This document shows, piece after piece, positions 28,331 through 36,788 of a stretch of 64,000 nucleotides of DNA; the first letter of the stretch is position 1; every line of letters starts with the position of its first letter. This DNA comes from Microvirga terricola (lineage in GTDB: Bacteria; Pseudomonadota; Alphaproteobacteria; Rhizobiales; Beijerinckiaceae). A model generated the notes under the pieces. The model was not told the origin of the DNA and did not search any database. It saw nothing but the letters and a program-made list of their open reading frames with translations. Made by a program: the position numbers and the translations under genes. The stretch lies in the NCBI RefSeq assembly GCF_011777495.1, contig NZ_JAATJS010000001.1, positions 496,001-560,000 on the forward strand, given 5' to 3'.

Positions 28331-31300
28331 TTAGATGAAGAACAGCTCCTTATAGGTGAAGTTCTTCAGGTACTTATTGTTGGTGAAGGTCGCGATGGCG
28401 ACGGCAGCCTTCGCGCCGCTGCCATCCGCGTCGTAGTACAGGACGCGCTTCGCCGAGTCGTAGACGAAGTAGTCGTCGGCGTCCTTCGCCTTGTCACCGA
28501 CCGTGAAGAACTTGCTGGCGAGCTTGGCAGGCTTCACCTCGGTTCCCTTCTTGATCATGGCGTAAAGAGCCTTGTTCGACTTGAAGAGGCTATTTTCCAA
28601 CCAGATCGAGTCGTCCTTGACGTTATAGTCCTTGATCGTGTCCTTGTTCGTCTTCGCGTTGAGCTTGGTGTCGAACACGAACACGTCCTTACCGATGCCA
28701 CCGGTTAGCACGTCGTTGCCGAGACCGCCCCAAAGGGTGTCGTTGCCGGCACCGCCGCCCAGGGTGTCTTTGCCCGCACCACCCTTGAACACGTCGTTGT
28801 CGCTGCTGCCGGCGGTACGCTCGGGGCTCCAGTCAATCACGTTGATCGTCAGCGTCTGATTGACGATGGCCCCGTGACTATCCTTCACCTGCACGACGAG
28901 CGTGTGCGACCTCGCCTGCTCGAAATCGAGCTTGAAGCCGTTCTTCACCCGCAGTTCCCGGCCGACGATCTCAAAACGCTCGTCGGTCAAGGAGTAAGAC
29001 ACGGTGTCGCCGGGGTTCGAGTCCGCTGCGTTCAGCGTTGCCACAGTCGTTCCGTTCGCGGTGAGCTCTTGAACGCTGATCACGATCGGGCCGGTGTAAG
29101 CGGGAACCGAGTTTCCTGCGACGGAGTCCACATGGACATTCGTGTTGCTGACGCCCGTGGGATGGCTGCTGTCCGTGACGGTAATGGTGAAATCTGTCGT
29201 CTCGATGGAGCCGGCCGCAGCATTGATCCTGTCGGTTGGATCGAACTTCAACGCCTTGATCGCAGCCGTCACTTCGGTGTCGGAACCCACGACCGTGTAG
29301 GTGCCGCTGATGATGAAGTTGCCGTCCTTGTCGATCAGTTTGCCCTTCGCTGTATCGAACGCGACCGCCAGGGTCAGCTGATCCTTCTCCTTATCGGTGA
29401 TCGTGATGCCGGAGAACGGATTCACCGTCGCGGTATCGGCAACCGTCCTGATGACCGGAGCCGCGGCCCCGGCGATCACGGGCGCCTCGTTCGCGGCCGT
29501 CTTGTCGAGAACCGTCGAGGTCACGTTGACAGTCCCATTTTCGGCCGGCGCGGCGTGGCTGGCATCCGTCACGCTGATCTTGAAAACTGTGTTGACTGTG
29601 GACTCGCTCGCCGCGTCTGGATGGTCCGTAGGATCGAACTTCAACACGTTCTGCAGGAAGTCGTTCAGAGTATCCTTTTTGCCCTTGAAGGTATAGGACT
29701 TGGTACCGAGTGCGGTGCCGCTGGAGAGCTTCGTGACACCCGTCGGGAGGGTGGTGGGCAGAACCAGATCACCTTCGGCATCTGCGAAGGTGATTGTGAC
29801 TGTAAGGTCGTCGTTCTCGGCGTCGCCAAGCGTCACGCCGGCGAAAGCCAGGACGGGTGTGCCGGTATCCGTCGTTGCGGTCGAAGCCTTCGCGGCATCG
29901 ACGACAAGCGTCGGCGCCGCGTTGGTCGGGGTCTTGTCCTTGATCGTCGTCACCACGTTCACAGCGTTGTTGTGGGACATCGCCGTGTGGGTCGCGTCCT
30001 TCACGGTGAAGCTGAACCCCGTCGTGAACGAGCCCGAGTTGGCCGCCGAATCCGTCGGGTTGAACGTCACATTGTCGAAGAACGTATTCAGCGCACCAGC
30101 CTTGCCCACGAACTCGTAGCTGCGGGCTCCCGACATGACGCCTTTGTTGGTCACGATCACGCCCGCGCCCGTGAGGTTCGCCAGCACGCCCTCGGCATCC
30201 GCGAACGACAACGTCACCGTGATGTCGTCGTTGTCCGCGTCGGCCAGCGTCACACCTCCGAACGGCTTCACCGCCGAACCGTTGTCATCCGCCGGAATGT
30301 TCGTCGAACCCGTGACCGAGAACGTCGGTGCCGTGTTGGAGGCCACACCGACCGTAAAGGTGTAGTCCTTGGCGTAGGACAACCACGAGGTGCTCGCATC
30401 ATAGGTCACGATCGAGAGCGTCTTACTGCCCGCCGTCGTCACGGCACCATTCGTCGTCACGACGCCCGTGTCGGCATTGATCGTGTAGATGCCGTCTCGC
30501 AGAGTACCGTTGGTGAACTTGTACTTGTTGTTGCGGAATTCCGTGTTCGTGTCCTCATCGACCGCCGCCGCCGTGACGACCCTCACGCCAGCGCCGTCAC
30601 CGACCTTGATGCCGCTGCCGCCCGTGAAGGTGATATCCGTCGCGGCCTCGTTCACATCCGTGAGGGTGATCGTCAACGTCTTCGTCGCCGGAAGGCCGCC
30701 TGCGTCCGTAACCGTGACAACGACGTCATACGACTGCTTCAGCTCATAGTTGAGAACCGCGTCGGTCTTCACGCTGATCTGACCGGTCGTGACATCAATC
30801 GTGAAGTAGGCGTTGTCCGCGATGGCGTAGCTAGGCCCACTGACGCCACCATCGTCATCCGCCGTCACCGTCGCGATGACGCCGCCCATATTCTCCTGAA
30901 TCGAAATAGTGTCCGTACCCGACGACGTGAACCGAATGTTTGTGGGGGCCGTGTTGGGGGGTTCGACCACGATGTCGTTCAGGTATACGTTGAAATTCGC
31001 CTGATGAATCGTTGTAGTGCCAGCCCCGTCATAGAGGCTGACAGAAATTCCGCGGTGAACGCAGGCGCCATCCCCGTAGAACGCAGCATCTTCGAAGTCG
31101 AAGTTTTTCTTGCCGCCTGTCAGAAGATCTCCGCCATCGTCTTTGACGACGAGATAGAGGCGCATCACATCCGATGCGTCCGTGACCCACTGCAGCGCAT
31201 AGCGACCATCTATGTCATTGTCGATGACCGCACGCGGCCCCGCGGGTCCCCAAGCTGTGGTTTCCCACCCCGTCAACTCGGCGACAATTGTTCCGTTGGT

Positions 31301-31402
31301 AATGTTCTCGTTGATTGCAACCGCGTTCGGTTCGCCCGGGACGGTGTCGGCGCCAATGCCCGATTGCGGCGACGGTTTAACGATAAGAACAAAATCACCC
31401 AT
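28331..31402 (-). CDS. Large RTX/cadherin-like exported protein with tandem beta-sandwich repeats
   Basis: This 1023-residue protein lacks a signal peptide. An N-terminal unassigned region (1-155) is followed by a cadherin-like repeat (SIQENMGGVIATVTADDDGG, ending LTLTDVNEA). Then come three divergent copies of a roughly 130-residue module, each with an element like GVTLGDAENDDLTVTITFAD and a FDPTD motif. A further cadherin repeat, RTX nonapeptides (GGAGKDTLGGGAGNDTLWGG) at about 870, and the shared C-terminal export module ending ELFFI complete it. Calcium binding and type I secretion are expected. The C-terminal module is homologous to the two genes at 1-2957. Start ATG 31402 has only a weak ribosome-binding site. 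The role is unknown; a surface or biofilm adhesin is plausible. Confidence 0.85.
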   Translation of the reverse strand: MGDFVLIVKPSPQSGIGADTVPGEPNAVAINENITNGTIVAELTGWETTAWGPAGPRAVIDNDIDGRYALQWVTDASDVMRLYLVVKDDGGDLLTGGKKNFDFEDAAFYGDGACVHRGISVSLYDGAGTTTIHQANFNVYLNDIVVEPPNTAPTNIRFTSSGTDTISIQENMGGVIATVTADDDGGVSGPSYAIADNAYFTIDVTTGQISVKTDAVLNYELKQSYDVVVTVTDAGGLPATKTLTITLTDVNEAATDITFTGGSGIKVGDGAGVRVVTAAAVDEDTNTEFRNNKYKFTNGTLRDGIYTINADTGVVTTNGAVTTAGSKTLSIVTYDASTSWLSYAKDYTFTVGVASNTAPTFSVTGSTNIPADDNGSAVKPFGGVTLADADNDDITVTLSFADAEGVLANLTGAGVIVTNKGVMSGARSYEFVGKAGALNTFFDNVTFNPTDSAANSGSFTTGFSFTVKDATHTAMSHNNAVNVVTTIKDKTPTNAAPTLVVDAAKASTATTDTGTPVLAFAGVTLGDAENDDLTVTITFADAEGDLVLPTTLPTGVTKLSSGTALGTKSYTFKGKKDTLNDFLQNVLKFDPTDHPDAASESTVNTVFKISVTDASHAAPAENGTVNVTSTVLDKTAANEAPVIAGAAAPVIRTVADTATVNPFSGITITDKEKDQLTLAVAFDTAKGKLIDKDGNFIISGTYTVVGSDTEVTAAIKALKFDPTDRINAAAGSIETTDFTITVTDSSHPTGVSNTNVHVDSVAGNSVPAYTGPIVISVQELTANGTTVATLNAADSNPGDTVSYSLTDERFEIVGRELRVKNGFKLDFEQARSHTLVVQVKDSHGAIVNQTLTINVIDWSPERTAGSSDNDVFKGGAGKDTLGGGAGNDTLWGGLGNDVLTGGIGKDVFVFDTKLNAKTNKDTIKDYNVKDDSIWLENSLFKSNKALYAMIKKGTEVKPAKLASKFFTVGDKAKDADDYFVYDSAKRVLYYDADGSGAKAAVAIATFTNNKYLKNFTYKELFFI

Positions 31403-31479
31403 AGCAGTTTCTTTGATAAGAGATAACGTTACGTTTAGCTTTACACGGAGCTCCCGGGTGAGGACAGCCCCGTTTTTCG

Positions 31480-31686
31480 TCAGATGATGAAGAACATCGT
31501 GTGGTCGAGATGTGGGTGCTCCAAGTCTGTCAGTGGCAGCTGGTTGAGAATTGCGAACATACGAGGAGCTGTAGAGCCTGTACCGTCCGGGGCATAGGCC
31601 ATTTTACCGGTGGCGCGATCATACAGGATTCTTTGTTTGTCCGTCGTAGCCTTGCCGTAGCCGAACGCCTCGGCAGAAAGCTGCAT
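31480..31686 (-). pseudogene. Remnant of an RTX C-terminal export module
   Basis: The last 60 or so codons read ILYDRATGKMAYAPDGTG and end HTMFFII, which lines up with LIYNKKTGVLSYDADGNG and the DFLII end of the RTX proteins in this window. The frame stays open upstream to 31902, but that translation (Arg/His-rich, MRHLRMRLAVVDPAG) has no RTX, cadherin or other domain. No nonapeptide repeats precede the fragment. The simplest reading is a truncated fifth end of this family, just upstream of the large RTX gene on the same strand. The interval 31687-31964 shows nothing else I can name. Confidence 0.65.
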
Positions 31687-31964
31687 AGGTATTCCCGCCG
31701 GATCTACCACCGCAAGCCGCATCCGGAGGTGCCGCATGGGGCCTGATCGGCATGGCTCTCCTCGATCGCAAGCCCGCCGGTGCGACAGGCGAAAGATAGG
31801 GCCAAATGCGTGAAGGTGCGCTCGGCGGTGGACCCTACCAATCGGCGCTCTCCGCCTTTGCGTCATTTTGCCAGCTGCGCGCCGCGAGACCTTCTGTTTC
31901 AATGGTTACGCTTCGGTATGCGAAGCGTCTCGCCGTTTTTCCGGAAGGACCTTTTGAACCCGCC

Positions 31965-32471
31965 ATGAGCGATCTTCTTGTCAGCATTCGCCACGCCAAG
32001 GCCGACGATGCTCAAGGGCTGGCCAAGGTCTTTGAGGCGGCGTGGCGTGAGGCCTATCAGGGGGTCATTCCGGGCGTTGCCCTCGAAAAGATGCTGGTTC
32101 GGCGTAGCCCGCGCTGGTGGCGCTCGACCCTGGCGCGCAGCCGCCCGCTGGCGGTGCTGGATATCGGCCAGGGGATTGCCGGCTATGCGTCCTATGGCCG
32201 GTGCCGCGACCGGGCTTCGCCCGCCGCCGGCGAGATCGACGAGCTTTATCTGCTGCCCGAATATCAGGGCCTCGGCTTCGGCCGCCGCCTGTTCAGGGCC
32301 GTGTGCAACGACCTGCGCGCACAGGAGATGACCCCGGTCATGCTGTGGGCGCTCGCCGACAACACCCGCGCCTGTGCGTTCTATGAAGGCCTCGGCGGGC
32401 GCGTCGCCGGACGGGTCGAAGAGCGCATCGGCGGCGTGAAGCTGACCAAGGTGGCGTATCTTTTCCCATAA
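31965..32471 (+). CDS. GNAT-family N-acetyltransferase
   Basis: This 168-residue protein has the GNAT fold: an N-terminal [20 protein letters not shown], a core strand [20 protein letters not shown] with the acetyl-CoA loop (QGLGFGRR), and the C-terminal [20 protein letters not shown]. The substrate cannot be told; small-molecule or protein N-termini are common. The ATG at 31965 gives the conserved start; an open frame reaches back to 31806 without similarity. It is followed by ppa on the same strand after about 100 bases. Confidence 0.88.
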   Translation: MSDLLVSIRHAKADDAQGLAKVFEAAWREAYQGVIPGVALEKMLVRRSPRWWRSTLARSRPLAVLDIGQGIAGYASYGRCRDRASPAAGEIDELYLLPEYQGLGFGRRLFRAVCNDLRAQEMTPVMLWALADNTRACAFYEGLGGRVAGRVEERIGGVKLTKVAYLFP

Positions 32472-32574
32472 GTGTCGCCAGGCGCACGATCTTTCTCGCC
32501 CAGCCGTTGCCTCGCCGGCAGATGATGGGTTAGGGAAACCGCGACCTTTTTCCCCTCTCCCGGAGATGACGTTT

Positions 32575-33111
32575 ATGCGCATTGATGCGATCGCGATTGG
32601 AAAGAACCCGCCGGACGACGTGAACGTCGTCATCGAAGTGCCGATCGGCGGCGAGCCCATCAAGTACGAGATGGACAAGGATGCCGGCACCCTCTTCGTC
32701 GACCGCTTCCTCTACACCGCCATGCGTTATCCGGGGAACTACGGCTTCATCCCGCACACCCTCTCCGGCGACGGCGACCCCTGCGACGTGCTGATCGCCA
32801 ACACTCGCGCCATCATTCCGGGTGCGGCCATGAGCGTGCGTCCCGTCGGCGTGCTGGTGATGGAAGACAATGCGGGCGAGGATGAAAAGATCATCGCCGT
32901 GCCGTCCGCGCACCTCACCCAGCGCTACGACCGCGTGAAGAGCTACAAGGACCTACCCGAGATCACACTCAAGCAGATCGAGCACTTCTTCCAGCACTAC
33001 AAGGATCTGGAGCCCGGCAAGTGGGTCAAGATCATCCGTTGGGGCGACGCCGACGAGGCCAAGCGCCTGATCCTGGAAGGCATCGAGCGGGCGAAGAAGA
33101 ACAAGGGCTGA
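32575..33111 (+). CDS. ppa: Inorganic pyrophosphatase
   Basis: This 178-residue soluble family I enzyme hydrolyses pyrophosphate from biosynthesis. The signature DGDPCDVLI carries the metal-binding Asp residues, with [32 protein letters not shown] and KVWVKI-like [22 protein letters not shown] 32575 follows cggagatgacg; an ATG three codons earlier overlaps the ribosome-binding site. A terminator follows immediately. Confidence 0.97.
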   Translation: MRIDAIAIGKNPPDDVNVVIEVPIGGEPIKYEMDKDAGTLFVDRFLYTAMRYPGNYGFIPHTLSGDGDPCDVLIANTRAIIPGAAMSVRPVGVLVMEDNAGEDEKIIAVPSAHLTQRYDRVKSYKDLPEITLKQIEHFFQHYKDLEPGKWVKIIRWGDADEAKRLILEGIERAKKNKG

Positions 33112-33135
33112 GGGCCCATCTTCCTCCATCTGAGA

Positions 33136-33165
33136 AATGGCCGGGCACCGCCCCGGCCATTTTTT
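33136..33165 (+). terminator. Rho-independent terminator of ppa
   Basis: The hairpin aatggccggg / cccggccatt with a 6-base loop is followed by a run of T at 33160-33165, 25 bases after the ppa stop. Confidence 0.9.
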
Positions 33166-33198
33166 ATGCGCGGTCGGACTTTGCGAAACTTGCAGGAT

Positions 33199-33528
33199 TC
33201 ACGACGAGCCAGGCGGCACGAAGAAGCAGATGATGGCTCTCGTCGTCGGTTCCTCGCAAAGATGGAACTTTCGATCCGGCGACAGTCGCGCCGCTCCTCG
33301 GGCAGCGATCCGCCCATCCCAGAGGTGCCAGCCGTCAGGAGCCTCCCGAACGGTCTCACCCTTCTCCTCCGAGAGCGCACGGCAATCATGGTCGTTGCAG
33401 CACCAGGGAGGATACCAATCGTGAGCGCCGGTCGCCGAGATTCCGGAGAGCCACGCTCCGGCCGTCAACACGACGAAGGCCATTCGAGCCCCTCGGGGAC
33501 GCGGATCGCGCATCGCATGGCCTGCCAT
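33199..33528 (-). CDS. Small secreted Cys-rich protein, unknown function
   Basis: This 109-residue protein has an N-terminal hydrophobic export signal (MAFVVLTAGAWLSGISATGA) and a mature start HDWYPPWCCNDHDCRALSEE. The Cys-Cys and later Cys residues (FHLCEEP, IICFF) suggest disulfides or metal binding. Proteins starting HDWYP-CC-H/D-DC are frequent in Hyphomicrobiales as hypothetical periplasmic proteins. The ATG at 33528 follows aggagaaaagatcc at good spacing; ATG 33513 is an alternative. Confidence 0.75.
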   Translation of the reverse strand: MAGHAMRDPRPRGARMAFVVLTAGAWLSGISATGAHDWYPPWCCNDHDCRALSEEKGETVREAPDGWHLWDGRIAARGAARLSPDRKFHLCEEPTTRAIICFFVPPGSS

Positions 33529-33639
33529 GGATCTTTTCTCCTCGCCCGGAACGGCACCGATCCAGGGCTCGGAGGATAAGATTAGATCCCTTAGCCGGAA
33601 GGTCCACTTCGTCTGAAGCAGGACCCCTCCGCAGCAGTC

Positions 33640-34893
33640 CTAAAGCGCTTCGCCCTTTAACAGGCGCGGCGTGTCGCGATCCGTCAGGCCCGCCGCCTCG
33701 CGGATGAAGAAGCGTTTTAGGCCCGGCATGCGGTCGACGAGGCCGAGGCCGAGGTCGCGGATCAGGCGCACCGGCAACAGATCATTGGAGAAAAGCCGAT
33801 TGAGTCCGTCCGTCATCAGTCCCATGGCGGTGATGTCGGCGCGGCGCGTGCGCTCGTAGCCCTCCAGCACATCCGCCGTGCCAGGGTCGAGCCCCAACCG
33901 CAGCGCATCGGCGATGGTTTCGGCCAAAGCTGCCGCATCCTGCAGGCCGAGATTGAGACCCTGCCCGGCGATAGGATGGATGACATGGGCCGCATCGCCC
34001 AGAAGCGCGAGGCGCTCACCGACGAAGGAGCGCGCGACACCGAAGGAAAGCGGGAAAGCCTGCGGCTTCGTCTCGAACGCAATCTTGCCGAGTTGCAGCC
34101 CAAAGCGTTTTTCCAGTTCGACCAGAAGGTCCTCGGGATCGGATTCAAGCAGAGCCGGCACGTTTTTGGTCTTTTCGCTCCACACGATCGAGGAGCGGTG
34201 CTTCACCGAGCCGTCGGGCTGCGTCTCAGGCTTGAGCGGCAGAATGGCGAAGGGGCCGGAGGGCAAAAAGTGCTCGACCGCCCTGCCCTCGTGATCGCGC
34301 TCATGGAGAATGGTCGCGACGATGCCCGACTGGTGATAGGGCCAGGAAATCCAGCCGATGCCAGCTTGTTCGCGCAGACGCGAGCGCGCGCCGTCGGCGG
34401 CAACGAGAAGCGAGGCGTCGATGCTTTCGCCGCCACTGAAAGTGACAGTGACGCGCGCCGGATCGGCGGCAAATTTCGTGACGCCCTCGGAGCGGAGGCT
34501 GACGCCCGCAGTCTTGCTGGCTTCGATCAGGGCGGCGGTCAGATCGCCCGCCGTCACCATATGCGCAAAGGGCTCGCCCTCGGCGACTTCGCCTTCGAAG
34601 GTCAAAAAGGTCGGGCGCACGGGATCGTTGAGGGAGCTGTCGGTGATCACCATGTCGAGGATCGGCTGCGCCTTGTCGGCGACCGCGTCCCAGACGCCGA
34701 GCGTCTCCAGCATCCGACGGGCCGCGGCGGCGATGGCATAGGCGCGCTTGTCGCCATGCGGATCGCGCTTGAGCGCCGGGTCCGCCATGACGACGTCGAC
34801 ACCGTCAGCCAGGGCGTCCTTGAGGGCGAGCGACAGGGACAAACCCGCCAAGCCGCCGCCAGCAACGACGACGCGGGGGACGTTTGCGGTCAT
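33640..34893 (-). CDS. UbiH/UbiF/VisC/COQ6-family FAD-dependent hydroxylase
   Basis: This 417-residue flavoprotein monooxygenase has the FAD-binding VVVAGGGLAGLSLSLALKDA at its N-terminus, the central ADGARSRLREQAGI (DG motif) and the second FAD motif ALLGDAAHVIHPIAGQGLNL. The family hydroxylates the ubiquinone ring; which carbon cannot be told without phylogeny, so I give no symbol. ATG 34893 follows aaggagaga. An open frame extends to 35046 without similarity. It is divergent from a tiny membrane-protein gene at 35049. Confidence 0.92.
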   Translation of the reverse strand: MTANVPRVVVAGGGLAGLSLSLALKDALADGVDVVMADPALKRDPHGDKRAYAIAAAARRMLETLGVWDAVADKAQPILDMVITDSSLNDPVRPTFLTFEGEVAEGEPFAHMVTAGDLTAALIEASKTAGVSLRSEGVTKFAADPARVTVTFSGGESIDASLLVAADGARSRLREQAGIGWISWPYHQSGIVATILHERDHEGRAVEHFLPSGPFAILPLKPETQPDGSVKHRSSIVWSEKTKNVPALLESDPEDLLVELEKRFGLQLGKIAFETKPQAFPLSFGVARSFVGERLALLGDAAHVIHPIAGQGLNLGLQDAAALAETIADALRLGLDPGTADVLEGYERTRRADITAMGLMTDGLNRLFSNDLLPVRLIRDLGLGLVDRMPGLKRFFIREAAGLTDRDTPRLLKGEAL

Positions 34894-35048
34894 GGCTCTC
34901 TCCTTCGAGCTTCGGCAACGGGTGTTTATCATCGCAACAACGACGTCAAGCGTAAGTGGGGCGGGGGAAAAATTCCTGCCAGAAACAGGGGGCAGATTGT
35001 TATGTTTTATCAAATACTCTAAAAGCCTGGCTCCGGAGGACAACACGC

Positions 35049-35153
35049 ATGCTGATCGTTCCGGGCAAAAAACCCTCGCTGTTTAAGAAGCTTTGGATCG
35101 GTATCCTGTTTCTGACAATGCCTGTCGCAGCCCTGACCATGATCAAGGACTAG
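35049..35153 (+). CDS. Candidate 34-residue single-span membrane protein
   Basis: The short frame MLIVPGKKPSLFKKLWIGIL then FLTMPVAALTMIKD starts at ATG 35049, with ggaggacaacacgc giving a strong ribosome-binding site. A basic N-terminal segment (GKKPSLFKK) precedes one hydrophobic helix (LWIGILFLTMPVAALTMI), so an N-in topology is likely. It stands alone between ubiH (divergent) and tesB. I know of no family, but structure and translation signals both support a real small gene. Confidence 0.6.
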   Translation: MLIVPGKKPSLFKKLWIGILFLTMPVAALTMIKD

Positions 35154-35263
35154 TGCTGCATTCGCATTTCGAGCAGTGTCGATCTTGACGGCTCGAACTC
35201 TCTCTTGATCTTCCGACGAGCCTCCCCGATGGATGGCGCTCCGCCCGAAGGAGTATTAGTGCC

Positions 35264-36124
35264 ATGTCCAACGCCGTCTCCAACCTTCTATCGATTCTCG
35301 ATCTCGAACAGCTCGAGGTGAATCTGTTTCGCGGGCAAAGCCCGAAGAGCGGCTGGCAGAGAGTTTTTGGCGGGCAGGTGATCGGGCAAGCGCTGGTGGC
35401 CGCAAGCCGCACGGTGGAGGGACGCCATCCGCACTCGCTGCATGGCTATTTCCTGCTGCCGGGTGACCCCAAGGTGCCTATCATCTATGAGGTCGACCGC
35501 ATCCGCGACGGCAGGAGTTTTACCACCCGGCGCGTGGTGGCGATCCAGCACGGGCATGCGATCTTTTCCATGTCGGCGTCCTATCAGGTCGACGAGCCGG
35601 GCTTCAGCCACCAGATGCCGATGCCGGATGTGCCGGGGCCGGACGAATTGCCGACGGAGGAAGAGGTGAAGGCCGATCTTCTGCCTCTCATGCCGGAGCC
35701 GATGCGCACCTATTACCAGCGTGAGCGGCCCATCGAGATGCGTCCGGTCGAGATCGGCCGCTACATGTCGCGCGATCCCATGGAGCCGAACTTCCATGTC
35801 TGGATCAGGACGACGGGCCGCCTGCCCGACGATCCGGCGATCCACCAATGCGTGCTCGCCTACGCCACGGACATGACCCTTCTCGACACCTCGCTGATGC
35901 CGCATGGCCGCACGGTGTTCGAACCGGTGATCCAGGCCGCGAGCCTCGACCATGCCCTGTGGTTCCACCGCCCCTTCCGGGCGGATGAATGGCTGCTCTA
36001 CGCCCAGGACACGCCGAACGCCTCCGGCGCCCGCGGTTTTTCACGCGGCTTGATCTTCAAGCAGGACGGCACCCTCGTCGCCTCGGTGGCGCAGGAAGGC
36101 CTGATCCGCGACCGCAGCTCCTAA
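35264..36124 (+). CDS. tesB: Acyl-CoA thioesterase II
   Basis: TesB hydrolyses medium- to long-chain acyl-CoA. The 286-residue protein is a double hotdog with family motifs LEVNLFRGQSP, VFGGQVIGQALVAA, SLHGYFLLPGDP, and the active-site region AYATDMTLLDTSL (Asp), SLDHALWFHRPFRADEWLLY and VASVAQEGLIR (Gln). Length and motifs match the family fully. It is a single gene, with an unknown small gene converging 15 bases downstream. Confidence 0.96.
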   Translation: MSNAVSNLLSILDLEQLEVNLFRGQSPKSGWQRVFGGQVIGQALVAASRTVEGRHPHSLHGYFLLPGDPKVPIIYEVDRIRDGRSFTTRRVVAIQHGHAIFSMSASYQVDEPGFSHQMPMPDVPGPDELPTEEEVKADLLPLMPEPMRTYYQRERPIEMRPVEIGRYMSRDPMEPNFHVWIRTTGRLPDDPAIHQCVLAYATDMTLLDTSLMPHGRTVFEPVIQAASLDHALWFHRPFRADEWLLYAQDTPNASGARGFSRGLIFKQDGTLVASVAQEGLIRDRSS

Positions 36125-36139
36125 ACTATTGACCGCTCA

Positions 36140-36484
36140 TTACGCGACGAATGGAGCAATCGTAAGCAGTCGTTCGAGTTGAACCTTACCATCCCAACCG
36201 ACAGGCATCGTCGTTGCGTGACCACGCCAAACGGGACCGTCATCCCGCCATCTACGACGATAGCGTCTTAGTGAATCTATAATTGTCTTTTCGGCATCGC
36301 GACTCGCACTCGGGTCATCGTCGAAGCCTGGCTCCCATAGGCAACACGGACAAATTCCTGTTCCTATGCGGCCCCCCTCATCGTCATACGAGGAACCTTT
36401 GAAGTAGCCAGGAAAACCGCATGCAGGGCAAAGTATGTCACCCTCTAGCGTGCTTATGTTGAACCGGCGAGTGTCCTCAGTCAT
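36140..36484 (-). CDS. Small CPCC-type cysteine-rich protein
   Basis: This 114-residue protein has a two-pair cysteine pattern, ILCPACGFPGYF and IGTGICPCCLWEPGFDDDPS, which looks like a zinc ribbon and resembles the CPCC family of small proteins often found beside toxin genes. The C-terminal half (RRYRRRWRDDGPVWRGHATT) is basic and tryptophan-rich. It overlaps an upstream frame by four bases. An immunity-type role is only a suggestion from family and context. Base composition is lower in GC than the neighbours. Confidence 0.65.
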   Translation of the reverse strand: MTEDTRRFNISTLEGDILCPACGFPGYFKGSSYDDEGGRIGTGICPCCLWEPGFDDDPSASRDAEKTIIDSLRRYRRRWRDDGPVWRGHATTMPVGWDGKVQLERLLTIAPFVA

Positions 36485-36693
36485 CCCACGTCCTTGCTAC
36501 GGTTCTTGAGAGTTTCGGAAATTTCTCCGCAATCGAATAGCCAAGCTATCCACGCCTTAACTCCGTTTTTGGCTGCCCAGTTCTTAGGCGACCTGCATCT
36601 TTTAGAGCAAGTTCCCCATGCCCATGAAAGAGGCAGCGCATCCTGAAGCATGCGCAGCCAAGCGCTGGCACGGCTTTTGCTTATCCCCTTCAC
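36481..36693 (-). pseudogene. Doubtful or degenerate frame upstream of the CPCC protein
   Basis: A 70-residue frame from a GTG at 36693 ends KNGVKAWIAWLFDCGEISET-LKNR and overlaps the next gene by ATGA. Its 5' part runs through the glnK sigma-54 promoter (36666-36681), so a full-length functional gene is unlikely. The C-terminal half could be the truncated end of a gene that once preceded the CPCC protein, for example a toxin. No domain is recognised. Confidence 0.3.
36666..36681 (+). promoter_or_regulatory. Sigma-54 promoter of glnK-amtB
   Basis: The sequence tggcacggcttttgct matches the sigma-54 consensus TGGCACG-N4-TTGCT, with GG at 36667-36668 and GC at 36679-36680, twelve bases apart. 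Transcription would start near 36692, about 97 bases before the glnK ATG. Sigma-54 with NtrC is the known control of glnK-amtB under nitrogen limitation. A clean NtrC palindrome was not found. Confidence 0.85.
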
Positions 36694-36788
36694 GACACTC
36701 GCACCAACAGGGCGGGTTCATGTGGAACTCGTTGTCCTGCGGCAGATTAAGTTCCTGTCCAGGCAACGTCGCAAAGGGGGCTCAACCC

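Noticed and set aside
28874-31426. An 850-codon open frame opposite the large RTX gene
   Set aside because: The opposite strand encodes a coherent RTX/cadherin protein with a terminator; this frame is Arg/Val-rich shadow sequence.
36645-36665. Possible NtrC site (gcgcat...atgcgc) just upstream of the glnK sigma-54 promoter
   Set aside because: The arms and the 8-base spacer do not fit the GCAC-N7-GTGC pattern and it lies too close to the -24 element.
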